DNA from: Planctomycetota bacterium
GTDB taxonomy: Bacteria > Planctomycetota > UBA11346
DNA: 64,000 nt
NCBI GenBank assembly: GCA_016745075.1
Contig: JADGDD010000003.1
Coordinates: 186,001 to 250,000 of the forward strand
Direction of reading: 5' to 3'
The translations under genes and the position numbers were made by a program. The notes under the pieces are model-generated. The model was given only the letters and a program-made list of their open reading frames with translations. It made no database searches and was not told where the DNA came from. Numbering within the stretch: the first letter of the stretch is position 1; each line of letters begins with the position of its first letter. Below are positions 35,877-44,456 of this stretch, piece by piece.

Positions 35877-37190
35877 TTATTTGAGGGCAAACAGCTTGCC
35901 ATTATCGCTACCAATATAAACGACACCATCGCCAATGTATGGTGAAGATGTGATATGAGAACCACCGATTTCAATAGACGCGGCAATAGACCCATCAGTA
36001 GCGTTAACAGCATAGGTTTTGCCATCATTACAGCCAAGGTAAATAATATTTGATGCAACACTTGGGGCAGACATTAACTTTCCACCGAGCTGAGCAGTCC
36101 ACAATTCTTTTTTAGGATCAGTAGCATCTAGGGCATAGAGAGCACCCGTATTACAACAGACAAACATAGCTGTGTCTGTTACTGCTGGAGCAGCGTTGTA
36201 CATCATATCTACGCCTTTGGTAATGCCGATGAACTTCTTCCCTTTTGTGATTGTTGGAAATGTTGGGGAATAGCGAGCATAGTATTTTCCAATTTTTTCT
36301 TGATCAACAACCATGACGGTGCCTATAGGTTCACATCCATTTTGGTCACCAGTTAAACGTTCTATGGCATAGTACTTTCCATTACGAGCGGCAATAGCAC
36401 CAGTAATGCCGCCGTTGCCAAGAGTGCAGTTTGGTTTTGATTCCAGTTGAAACATGCCACTTTCTAAATTGATCGTATTGACGAATGCCCAGCTTTGAGC
36501 AAGGATGATAGTATTTGGTAGGATAGTAAAACATGAACTAAAGGTTTGTGGAGAGCGCCCTTCTTTTTGTCTCCAGACTTGTTGACCGGTGAGTACATCA
36601 AGGCCAATGCCAGGCATGGCACCCCAGCCTGGTTGTTCAAAAGGTTCACGACCATCATGTCCAGGTATGAAGACGGTGCCGTAAGCGATGGCTGGTGATG
36701 CATAGAGGTGTTTGTATGCTTTGTTTGGTTTAAAGGTGTAGTCCCACTTTGTTTTGCCGGTCTGTGCATCAAGGGCATAAACCTGACCGTCCCGACTTGT
36801 AAAAAAGAGTGTATTCCCTGCAACGGTTGGGCTGCCAATAATTTCACCTTTGGCTTGAAAAGACCATGCCTCGGTTCCGTCTGCTTCATGAAGAGCAAAC
36901 ATTTTCCCATTAATACTGCCAATGTAAACCAGCCCATCTACAGCAAGCGGAGACGACACAATGTTGTCGCCCGTATCAAAAGACCATGCGATAGATGAAA
37001 GGCTCGGTGCGCCAGAGGCATCGTATTCTCCTGTGCGCATAAGATTACCACGGTAGGTTTTTCCCTGAAGTGTATCGTAACCTTTGAAGCCGGGAGGGTG
37101 TGTTTCTTCGGCGGTAATGGATGTTGCTGCACAGAAGAAAAGTAATCCGCTTAGAAGAGATAAACGGCGTTTTGTCTGAGTAGTCGTCAT
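35877..37190 (-). CDS. Secreted PQQ-type beta-propeller protein
   Basis: 437 residues. A signal peptide (LSLLSGLLFFCAATSITAEE) is followed by a single propeller of about seven blades built on motifs such as VYIGSINGKMFALHEADGTEAWSF and VYALDAQTGKTKWDY. The start YRGNLMRTG resembles the opening of the larger neighbour. It lacks dehydrogenase catalytic residues and may bind a partner protein or polysaccharide. It lies 12 bp after the SUMF1-like gene and 63 bp before the larger propeller gene on the same strand. Confidence 0.8.
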   Translation of the reverse strand: MTTTQTKRRLSLLSGLLFFCAATSITAEETHPPGFKGYDTLQGKTYRGNLMRTGEYDASGAPSLSSIAWSFDTGDNIVSSPLAVDGLVYIGSINGKMFALHEADGTEAWSFQAKGEIIGSPTVAGNTLFFTSRDGQVYALDAQTGKTKWDYTFKPNKAYKHLYASPAIAYGTVFIPGHDGREPFEQPGWGAMPGIGLDVLTGQQVWRQKEGRSPQTFSSCFTILPNTIILAQSWAFVNTINLESGMFQLESKPNCTLGNGGITGAIAARNGKYYAIERLTGDQNGCEPIGTVMVVDQEKIGKYYARYSPTFPTITKGKKFIGITKGVDMMYNAAPAVTDTAMFVCCNTGALYALDATDPKKELWTAQLGGKLMSAPSVASNIIYLGCNDGKTYAVNATDGSIAASIEIGGSHITSSPYIGDGVVYIGSDNGKLFALK

Positions 37191-37202
37191 AGTAGTATAC
37201 CT

Positions 37203-40169
37203 TTATTCGTCGCCGGGGTTACGGTTGATATTAAATTTACTCGCATGAGTTGGCTTATGGTCAGGATCAAAGCCATCTGGATGATAATGCGGGTTAGAGA
37301 CAGGGCGGAAACCAATGTCTGGCCAATGCCAGCCAGGTGTAGCACCACCGTATTCATGGTGGAGATGTGCCATCGGCTCAGAGCGAGTGCCATCAGTATA
37401 GTCATAATTAAAACCGGTACGTAGGAAGGTGGCGCGCCAGCGAGAACTAAAATCTTCGCAGCTCATGTTCATGAGTGGATTTGTTGTGGTGTCACTTTTG
37501 GGCTTGCCACCACCTTTGCGGTCTGAATCAATATGGAACTCAGCAACATTGCCAACCATATCATAAAGCCCAAATGCATTTGCTGGTTTGGTGCCAATGG
37601 CTTGTGATTTATTTCCTGAGTTGAGATAATACCATGCATGTTGTTCTATCTCATTGTAATCATCTCCCCATGGGTGGCGTTTTTTGGAACCAGCCGTCAT
37701 GGCGTAAGAAAACTCAGTCATTGTTGGTAGGCGGTATCCGTCCGCGTCCCATTTCATGTATAAACGGAAGTGTTCACTCCAGCCTTGAATTTGTTTGTTG
37801 TTGATAAATCTACTAAAGACTGGTTTTTTGCCGCCTGCGCCATCAGATTCCCACAGGAACTTTTCGTGCTTGTAACTAGGGCTACTGTCAGCACCACGGT
37901 AGAGGGCGGATTCCCAGCGCTGCGATACTTTGAAGAGTTCGGTCTTTTCTGGATTAGTATAAAAGACCGGGGTGCGTCCTTTTATTTCCGATAAGGCATT
38001 ACACCAAGCTAAGGTATCGTAATAATTGATGCCGGTCACTGGTTCATCTGGGCTATGGATATTGGTGAACATTTTGTAATCCATGCTGCCCATGTCGCCA
38101 TCAAAATCAAAGCTGTAGCCGTTGTTGAGAGCCCAGTCGTACACTTTTTTCCATTCGCGGTAATTGACTTCATGCGTGGCCATTTCAAATGCGGTAATAG
38201 TACATTTTTGTTTTTTGCCACAAACTTTTGCTGTGGTTGTACCTTTTGGTATATCAGCAAAAGTGATAAGGCTTTCTGCTGGTATTCCTGTTTGTTGTTT
38301 GTGATCCTTTGCGATTGTCCATGTACGAGGAATGTCTGCATCTATGGTAGGGGCAGGGCTGCCGTAATCACGACGAACAAAACGGAAACCAATATTCGGA
38401 TGACCGTTATACGGTACAGAGCCATAGGCAGAAGAGGACATGTTTTCATCAGCAAAACCACCACCAACAGCAGTAAGTGTTTCTGGGTTTGGAATCATGA
38501 CGTCGCCAAAGGTCCAAACCAATTCCCAGACATTGCCCTGCATGTCATAGAGGCCATTTGAATTGGCTCCTCCACTACCGACAACGGCAGTTTTATTGCC
38601 ACTGTTTACAGCATCACCACCTGTGCCGGCAGCTTGTGCCCATTCGGCAGCGGTCGGTAAACGATAACCGTCTGCTTGCCATTTTACATAAATGCTTGGG
38701 CGTTCAAATAAAGCGGGGTCAGTGAACCATTGGCTTTCGCGGACAATTTTATACGGCGTTTCAAAACTGGCATCTGTATAATAAACGGGGTCTTTGCCTT
38801 CGTATTGGCTAAGGTTGTTACACCAGACTAATGCATCATAAATTGTGATATCAGTGACAGGCTCTTCGTGTTGGTGTGATTCGTCGCCGAAATCCATGCT
38901 GCCCATGTCGCCATCTTTATCATATTGTGATGGACCTGGCCAGAGGGTCCATTGGCCACCACCAGAACTCCAGCGGTAGATATCTTTCCACACTTGGTAA
39001 GGAACTTCTGTTGTCGTAATATAAAAATCATTTATTTTTTTCATGTCCATAAGTTCTGATGTCATTTGTGGACGTGTGACTGTGGCGTAACATTCAAATG
39101 ATTCCCATTTACTGGCAACGGTTGATTCATTCATGCTATCTTTGTAGGTATACCAACCGATGGATTGAATGTCGGTAAAGGTATGGGCTTCGTATGGGAG
39201 TGTATTGTCAAAATGAATGTGATTGGTGCCTTCGATGGGGTTCCATGGAATCCACTTCAGGTCTAAAGGGCAGGCTTCACGGATCAAAAAAATACCGCAG
39301 GCAGAAGAGCCATCATCTTTAATCGCGTTGGTGAGTGATTCAGAGAGATAAAACTGTTCGCCATCTTGAACAATAAATTTTACACCTTCCCAGCCAGAAA
39401 AATAACGTTGCTGAGAGTGAGCAAGGCGGCTGGTTTCATCAAAACTAACGGTAGCGTTGGTATCAGCGGCACCGTGTTTATAGTCCTCTTTCTTCCATAT
39501 CCATGAGCCGTAGGCGGTAAAGGGCGAGCCTTTTATTTTATTTAAATTATGCAACGCCCAGTTGTTGGCTGGCTGCATGTGGTTATGTGTTTCATTGGCA
39601 TTTACGAGCTGTTCCGTGATGCCGCGCTTGGTTCTATTGACATGGTTAAAGGTAAAGCCGCCGTAAAACTTTGAGCTGATATAATCATAGTCCCAGAGTG
39701 GTACTTCAGGACTTAATGGGTTGGTCATGCTAAAAGGCATGTATTGCACCCAGTCTTGCGTTTTTGGGTTATTATCAAGGTCTTGTGAATAATCATTGTG
39801 AGAACCACCAACAAGATCACGGCCACGAGCATAACGGTCGCCCAGATGTACGTCTTCAAAACCGCGGCAGTTAATCATACCAAAATCAACGACTCGTACC
39901 CGCACACTTTCTTGCGTTGCTGGGTCAACCTTTGGGTCCCATATTTGTGCTTGAATGGGTTGGCGTTCGATGGGGACGATGCTATGTTTTGCAAGTGGAT
40001 TGGTTGCAGCTTTGTTCACCGCTTTCTTTTTCTTTTTTTTCGGTGTTTCAGGTGCTTCCTCGGCAGCAAGTGTGTTGGTTGTGCACAGTGACAGTGTTGA
40101 AAGTGCTGCGGGCAACATAAGAGTGTTGCATGATAAAGCGCCGAGTGTGAGGCAGAGGTGTCGTAGCAT
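37203..40169 (-). CDS. Very large secreted protein with two SUMF1/formylglycine-type domains
   Basis: 988 residues. A long signal peptide ends near TLAAEE. A basic Lys-rich linker (KKKKKK) follows, then an N-terminal unknown domain (about 60-370). Two SUMF1-like domains (about 375-625 and 660-980) each contain DGYRLPT, GLYDM-GNV and GFR motifs. The paired cysteines used by real formylglycine-generating enzyme are not evident, so sulfatase activation is unlikely. Such non-catalytic SUMF1 folds act as binding or structural modules. AAGGAG precedes the ATG at 40169. It is first after the ECF/FecR pair, the usual place for a target. Confidence 0.75.
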   Translation of the reverse strand: MLRHLCLTLGALSCNTLMLPAALSTLSLCTTNTLAAEEAPETPKKKKKKAVNKAATNPLAKHSIVPIERQPIQAQIWDPKVDPATQESVRVRVVDFGMINCRGFEDVHLGDRYARGRDLVGGSHNDYSQDLDNNPKTQDWVQYMPFSMTNPLSPEVPLWDYDYISSKFYGGFTFNHVNRTKRGITEQLVNANETHNHMQPANNWALHNLNKIKGSPFTAYGSWIWKKEDYKHGAADTNATVSFDETSRLAHSQQRYFSGWEGVKFIVQDGEQFYLSESLTNAIKDDGSSACGIFLIREACPLDLKWIPWNPIEGTNHIHFDNTLPYEAHTFTDIQSIGWYTYKDSMNESTVASKWESFECYATVTRPQMTSELMDMKKINDFYITTTEVPYQVWKDIYRWSSGGGQWTLWPGPSQYDKDGDMGSMDFGDESHQHEEPVTDITIYDALVWCNNLSQYEGKDPVYYTDASFETPYKIVRESQWFTDPALFERPSIYVKWQADGYRLPTAAEWAQAAGTGGDAVNSGNKTAVVGSGGANSNGLYDMQGNVWELVWTFGDVMIPNPETLTAVGGGFADENMSSSAYGSVPYNGHPNIGFRFVRRDYGSPAPTIDADIPRTWTIAKDHKQQTGIPAESLITFADIPKGTTTAKVCGKKQKCTITAFEMATHEVNYREWKKVYDWALNNGYSFDFDGDMGSMDYKMFTNIHSPDEPVTGINYYDTLAWCNALSEIKGRTPVFYTNPEKTELFKVSQRWESALYRGADSSPSYKHEKFLWESDGAGGKKPVFSRFINNKQIQGWSEHFRLYMKWDADGYRLPTMTEFSYAMTAGSKKRHPWGDDYNEIEQHAWYYLNSGNKSQAIGTKPANAFGLYDMVGNVAEFHIDSDRKGGGKPKSDTTTNPLMNMSCEDFSSRWRATFLRTGFNYDYTDGTRSEPMAHLHHEYGGATPGWHWPDIGFRPVSNPHYHPDGFDPDHKPTHASKFNINRNPGDE

Positions 40170-40208
40170 GAATGCTCCTTCTCTATACGAAGAGGGTTTC
40201 ATAAAAAA

Positions 40209-41372
40209 TTAAGGGGTGGTTATCCAGACACGCTCAACAATAAGGCCACAGTCTGCACGAGACTGAATGCGTAATTGTTCGCAGAAAGGCGCAAAAGTGG
40301 GTTGAGGTATGATGCCGTGGGAATTTTTAAGCGGTAGAAAGAAGAAACTGCTTACAGGAATGCTGCATGTATGGCGTTTACTGGCAGTGATCTGATGGCG
40401 ATAGGCCCATTTATCATCTTTGCGATTAAAGAAAATTCTTAGTGTCGTTGCCTGAGTACTGCTCCAAGTGAAATGAATAACGGCTTGTGGAGAGAGAGAG
40501 ACCCTCTCATCGGAAGAAAGCATCAGTTGAAAAAGTGTTCCTGATTCGTGTACGCGTGACATTGGTGCGAGACAAGCTTGCCCTGCTGCATGGTAATGTG
40601 GGTCATCCATAGGCATGGTACTAAAGTCCGTGGAAAAAAGTGTATCACCAATAAGGGTCTGCAAAGTAATTGGATTGGTGGTGCCAAGATGCTGAACACT
40701 GGTGCCACGTGAAGAGGCACTCTCATTGGCGTGAATTTGTTCTGTATTTCCGGCGGCGCTAGAAAATTGAACGATACCACTTTGTACGGAGAGCAATGTT
40801 TGATGTGGAGATGTTCTTAACGTAAATTCTGTTCCAATAACACGGGCAGTGCCGTGCTCTGTGCGTATAAGTAAGGGCTGGTCTTGAGGGGTAACAATCG
40901 CATGCAGTGTACCACTGAGTAATTGTAATTGTTTACCCTCATTGCTTGGGCCAATAACGCAGCGGCTACTTTCTGTGAGTTGAATACGGGTACCGTCTGT
41001 GTAATCGAAGCTTTGGGCTTTGCTGATGACTGTGCCAGCCAATAAACGTGTGCCGTTGGTGCTCTGTGGCGTATGTTTGTTTTGTTGGGTAAATACAACC
41101 GCTAAGAGCACAGCAGCGGCAAGGGCAGCACTAACCAACCAATACCCCCAATGTGTTGACGGGCTTGTTGGTTTCTTTGCTTCATGTTCCTCGGTAAGTT
41201 CATGCCCGTGTTCCAATAAGTGTTCATGAACAGTGGCGTGTAATTGAAATGCATTATATAATTCACGGCGGGCAACGGGATCATTACGCAACCGTTGTTG
41301 TAGTTCTGTAAAGTCAGTGGTACTCAAGGTGTCATCATGGAAGGCATGGAGGAGGTCACGTATATCGTTCAT
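40209..41372 (-). CDS. FecR-family anti-sigma/transmembrane regulator
   Basis: 387 residues. An N-terminal cytoplasmic part (about 1-75) has the anti-sigma-like helices RDLLHAFHDDTLSTTDF and RNDPVARRELYNAFQL. One helix (about 78-98, WGYWLVSAALAAAVLLAVVF) is followed by a periplasmic FecR domain (about 110-230: FDYTDGTRIQLTESSRCVI, RTEHGTARVIGTEF, SVQSGIVQF). The C-terminal region (about 245-387) is beta-rich and unrecognised. The ATG at 41372 overlaps the sigma-factor stop (ATGA), so the pair is translationally coupled and probably binds each other. Confidence 0.85.
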   Translation of the reverse strand: MNDIRDLLHAFHDDTLSTTDFTELQQRLRNDPVARRELYNAFQLHATVHEHLLEHGHELTEEHEAKKPTSPSTHWGYWLVSAALAAAVLLAVVFTQQNKHTPQSTNGTRLLAGTVISKAQSFDYTDGTRIQLTESSRCVIGPSNEGKQLQLLSGTLHAIVTPQDQPLLIRTEHGTARVIGTEFTLRTSPHQTLLSVQSGIVQFSSAAGNTEQIHANESASSRGTSVQHLGTTNPITLQTLIGDTLFSTDFSTMPMDDPHYHAAGQACLAPMSRVHESGTLFQLMLSSDERVSLSPQAVIHFTWSSTQATTLRIFFNRKDDKWAYRHQITASKRHTCSIPVSSFFFLPLKNSHGIIPQPTFAPFCEQLRIQSRADCGLIVERVWITTP

Positions 41373-41914
41373 GATTGCGTATCCTGTGGTGCCAAGCGTT
41401 TTTCTGCGCAATCGGTTAAGGCACGTCGCAAGCGAGAAATAGTCATGAGGGTCGCATTGAGACTTTTACCGATATTTTTGGCAAGCTCTTTCATGGGGAG
41501 AACTTCCATGTATCGCAAATGTAATGCTTTACGGGCGTGCATAGGTAAATCATCTAAGCAACCTTGTAGCGCAATACGTCGTTCTTCCCAGTAAGATTCG
41601 TCCTCTTGTTCATCAAAAGCGAGTTCTACAAGGTCAAGGAAATCGCTGTCTATTTGTATGGTTCTTTTACGTTGGTCACGCCAATGATGGAGCAATATGT
41701 GGCGGGCGGTAATACGACACCAGCCAGGAAGATTGCTAATTTCTTTCCCTTGATGAGCGGCTTTGGCCAAACGTAGCCAAACTTCTTGGAATACATCTTC
41801 GGCAAGATGTGGGTCCCGAGCTAGACCCAGGATAAAGCCCATCAGAGCGTGCCGTTGGCTCAAAAAATCTTGAGAAAATGAATCACTACGCTGCTTCATG
41901 TTATCTAATTCCAT
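41369..41914 (-). CDS. ECF-type RNA polymerase sigma-70 factor
   Basis: 181 residues with regions 2 and 4 only. Region 2 is RHALMGFILGLARDPHLAEDVFQEVWLRL. Region 4 is LDDLPMHARKALHLRYMEVLPMKELAKNIGKSLNATLMTISRLRRALTD, the helix-turn-helix. It resembles the Rhodopirellula/Verrucomicrobium type sigma factors found with FecR in PVC bacteria. It is first in the minus-strand set with FecR, SUMF1-like and propeller genes, which may form its regulon. No promoter consensus could be deduced. Confidence 0.9.
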   Translation of the reverse strand: MELDNMKQRSDSFSQDFLSQRHALMGFILGLARDPHLAEDVFQEVWLRLAKAAHQGKEISNLPGWCRITARHILLHHWRDQRKRTIQIDSDFLDLVELAFDEQEDESYWEERRIALQGCLDDLPMHARKALHLRYMEVLPMKELAKNIGKSLNATLMTISRLRRALTDCAEKRLAPQDTQS

Positions 41915-41977
41915 AAGTACTAGAATTATAACACAAAATCTTTGTTAAAACAAATTGAAGGCTCAGGAAGCCCCTTC

Positions 41978-42280
41978 TTAGTTATTGTTAGCAGTCGATT
42001 TGGTGAAGACAATCATTTCATTAACGGAATCGCGGTGCCATGAGCAGCCAGTTGCAAGGGCCAAGTCCCGTATTCTGTCATCAAGTATACGTTGTGGTAT
42101 TGTTTGTATTCGCATATTTTTGGCTAGGATAACATCGCCAGGTCGGCGGAAATGTTGTATAACTTCAGACCAAGAAATAGGTTCTACAGATCCAGTCTCT
42201 AGATGGTGCAATTCACGTGTTAAAAGAGACGGATAGTAGCTATCTTGAGTACTGTGTTTCATATAATTCATCTGTATCAT
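41978..42280 (-). CDS. Small protein of unknown function downstream of the LTA synthase-like gene
   Basis: 100 residues (MIQMNYMKHSTQDSYYP...), no signal peptide, no cysteine-rich site, mixed charge. ATG at 42280, 42271 or 42262 are all possible, and a weak GCGGTGA precedes the first. It lies 24 bp downstream of the phosphotransferase gene on the same strand, so co-transcription is likely. No family is recognised, and coding status rests on an open frame and position. Confidence 0.5.
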   Translation of the reverse strand: MIQMNYMKHSTQDSYYPSLLTRELHHLETGSVEPISWSEVIQHFRRPGDVILAKNMRIQTIPQRILDDRIRDLALATGCSWHRDSVNEMIVFTKSTANNN

Positions 42281-42304
42281 TCACCGCAACTATGTCAATA
42301 GTTT

Positions 42305-44242
42305 TCACTTCTGGTCAGACCAGCGATTTCGCTTATTTTCGAGTATATAATCTGCGCCTTGATAGTAGGCCATGGTTTTTTTGGTTGCGTGAGCATCTAA
42401 GTCAGCATCTTCTATTTGTGTTCCGCCAGTCGTTGGTTTATGGATAACCTGTACACTTTTATTCGATGAAATAATGGTCAGATCATCACCTTCATAGAGT
42501 GCTACTTTTTGGTAATTACCAATGAGTGCTCGTTCCTCAAACTTGTCTGAAAGAATATTGTCGCCAAAGAACCAGCTGTCGTAAGAAATGCCGCAGAGAG
42601 CAAGTAGGGTTGGAGCAATATCGATTTGCGATGAACGTTTGCTGATTTCTTTGCTTGGTACATGCTTGGGCGCATAAATGAAGAGCGGGATGTGATATTT
42701 ATTTGTTGGAAGTCCAACTCGACCAGCGCTGCTGGCGCAATGGTCTGCAACAATAACAAAGAGTGTGTCATCAAACCAAGCTTTATCTCGAGCATTATCA
42801 ATAAGCTGTTGAATGGCATAGTCAGAGTATTTTACCGCTCCAGAACGATTGGTCCCAGATGGAATATCAATTCTGTCTTCGGGGTAGGTATAAGGGCGAT
42901 GGTTGCTGGTCGTCATCACATGAAAAAAGAACGGTTTTCCTTCTGTGTGAATGCGGCTGGCTTCTTTAATAGTTTGTTTGTAAAGATCTTCATCACACAT
43001 GCCCCAGGCATTAGTGAACTCCATCTCTTCATCTGGAGTGCTATACTGATCGATAATGCGGTAACCATTTCCAGAAAAGAATGCATTCATATTATCAAAA
43101 TAGCCGCGACCGCCATACAAATAGGCAACATCATAGCCATTATCTTTATAGACTTTTCCAATATTGTAAAAGTTGCCATTTTTTGGGCGTTTAACAACAG
43201 AGCGTCCAGGTGTTGGTGGAAGTGAGAGGGTTATTGCTTCTAGTCCGCGTGTGGTTCGTGTGCCAGTAGCGTAGAAATCGGTAAAGAGTAAACCTTCAGT
43301 AAACAATTGATCCATACAGGGAGTGATATCGCCATGTGTTCCACCGAAGCGCTTGAGGAATTCTGCGCTGAGACTTTCAATAGATACAAGGATGACGTTT
43401 TTTCGAGTGTTGGTATTGGTGACTGTGCGTTGGATATTATACAGGTCATCAGGATTTGTGTTTTCTTTATGACAAATTTGTTTTAATAAGTTCGATAATT
43501 CTTTGTCATCACCTTGTTGGAAAAACATTTTGTAATCCATGGTGTTATTGCGAAAGGCTGCAACAAACTGATACGGGCCGCTGCTGGCAAGCTCTTTACA
43601 GTAGTTATTATCGCTGAGATCACGCAAGGATTGGTTTAAGCCAAAGGCAAGCAGAATACAGGCAAGTAGAAAGGAGGCCGCGACTACTGCACGTTGTTTA
43701 CAACGGTCTACGCTGACGATGGCTTTGCGTAAGTGGTGACGGGTAGCAAAAACAATACTAGCTGTAAGAAGAACGAGCACAGATAAGATAAGCGGCATGG
43801 GATATGATTCATTAATATTATCTGTGACCTCTCGGCGATAAATAAGATAGTCTACAGAAATAAAATTAAAGCGGACACTAAACTCTTCCCAGAATAAACA
43901 TTCTGCAACGAGAACGAAAAGTAGGCCAAATAAAATGAGACTGTACCCTGCATATATAATGTATTTAAAGAAAGGTCTCTCATATATTTTTTGAGGAATG
44001 ACTGTGAGAAACAGTGCACATGGTGTGAGAAAATAAAGGATAAATGTGAGGTCGTAAATAGCGCCAGAAGCATAAATATATGGCAGAGAAAGAATAGGAC
44101 TACTCAGTTCATTAAACGACCAAATATAGAGACCCGTCCGAAGTACAGTAAAGGCTATAAGAGCAATGGCTGCGATAAGGCCTAATGTATAAAACCGAGA
44201 TTGTGATACGGATTGGTAGAGGGCTGAAATTTTTTGGCGCAT
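42305..44242 (-). CDS. LTA synthase family sulfatase-fold phosphotransferase (phosphoglycerol/phosphoethanolamine type)
   Basis: 645 residues. Five transmembrane helices (about 15-190) precede a periplasmic alkaline-phosphatase-superfamily domain. It has NVILVSIESLSAEFL (metal-binding Asp/Glu strand), the Thr nucleophile region ATGTRTTRGLEA near residue 328, and VIVADHCAS (metal site, DH). Family members add phosphoglycerol or phosphoethanolamine to glycans or lipids at the envelope. AAAGGA precedes ATG 44242; an upstream ATG at 44293 adds a polar tail before the first helix. In a Gram-negative organism this is more likely to modify glucans or LPS than to make lipoteichoic acid. Confidence 0.82.
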   Translation of the reverse strand: MRQKISALYQSVSQSRFYTLGLIAAIALIAFTVLRTGLYIWSFNELSSPILSLPYIYASGAIYDLTFILYFLTPCALFLTVIPQKIYERPFFKYIIYAGYSLILFGLLFVLVAECLFWEEFSVRFNFISVDYLIYRREVTDNINESYPMPLILSVLVLLTASIVFATRHHLRKAIVSVDRCKQRAVVAASFLLACILLAFGLNQSLRDLSDNNYCKELASSGPYQFVAAFRNNTMDYKMFFQQGDDKELSNLLKQICHKENTNPDDLYNIQRTVTNTNTRKNVILVSIESLSAEFLKRFGGTHGDITPCMDQLFTEGLLFTDFYATGTRTTRGLEAITLSLPPTPGRSVVKRPKNGNFYNIGKVYKDNGYDVAYLYGGRGYFDNMNAFFSGNGYRIIDQYSTPDEEMEFTNAWGMCDEDLYKQTIKEASRIHTEGKPFFFHVMTTSNHRPYTYPEDRIDIPSGTNRSGAVKYSDYAIQQLIDNARDKAWFDDTLFVIVADHCASSAGRVGLPTNKYHIPLFIYAPKHVPSKEISKRSSQIDIAPTLLALCGISYDSWFFGDNILSDKFEERALIGNYQKVALYEGDDLTIISSNKSVQVIHKPTTGGTQIEDADLDAHATKKTMAYYQGADYILENKRNRWSDQK

Positions 44243-44346
44243 AAGGGATCCTTTTGACGCGTGTGGACGCTGCAGCTGTGCTGGCACATGCATCTGCGAG
44301 AAACCTATAAACCGATTTCATTTTTGCTAGCAGCAGGTGTATAATT

Positions 44347-44364
44347 ATGGATATGTATATCCAT
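44347..44364. promoter_or_regulatory. Perfect palindrome with 8-bp arms, possible operator
   Basis: Arms ATGGATAT and ATATCCAT are separated by 2 bp. It lies in the 214-bp gap between the divergent phosphotransferase and porin genes, and could be a dimeric repressor site. No known consensus matches. Confidence 0.4.
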
Positions 44365-44381
44365 TTAATAAAAGATCGCTG

Positions 44382-44433
44382 TTGACAATGGTTCTCAATA
44401 AATAGCATTCCCCGATCGTTATTGAGAATCATT
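44382..44433 (+). promoter_or_regulatory. Promoter with two Fur-box-like sites upstream of the porin gene
   Basis: A TTGACA -35 box (44382-44387) and a poor -10 (TAGCAT at 44403, spacing only 15) lie between two mirror-image 15-bp elements: 44387-44401 and 44419-44433, matching 14 of 15 when one is reversed. Around each, the 7-1-7 Fur core (TGATAAT-N-ATTATCA) is met at 11 of 14 positions. AAAGGAA at 44444-44450 then gives the porin ribosome site. Iron-dependent repression is inferred. Confidence 0.6.
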
Positions 44434-44456
44434 TGCATCTATGAAAGGAATGCCCC

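Noticed and set aside
32490-37190. PQQ-dependent dehydrogenases
   Set aside because: The blades match PQQ-type propeller repeats, but the catalytic Asp/Ca-binding pattern and disulfide of quinoprotein dehydrogenases are not seen.
38055-38561. 168-codon open frame antisense to the SUMF1-like gene
   Set aside because: Shadow of a well-supported gene; its composition is biased and no family is seen.
37203-40169. Formylglycine-generating enzyme
   Set aside because: The catalytic cysteines are not visible in either SUMF1-like domain.
42662-43225. 187-codon open frame antisense to the phosphotransferase gene
   Set aside because: The opposite strand carries a clear sulfatase-fold protein; the antisense frame shows no domain, signal peptide or ribosome site.
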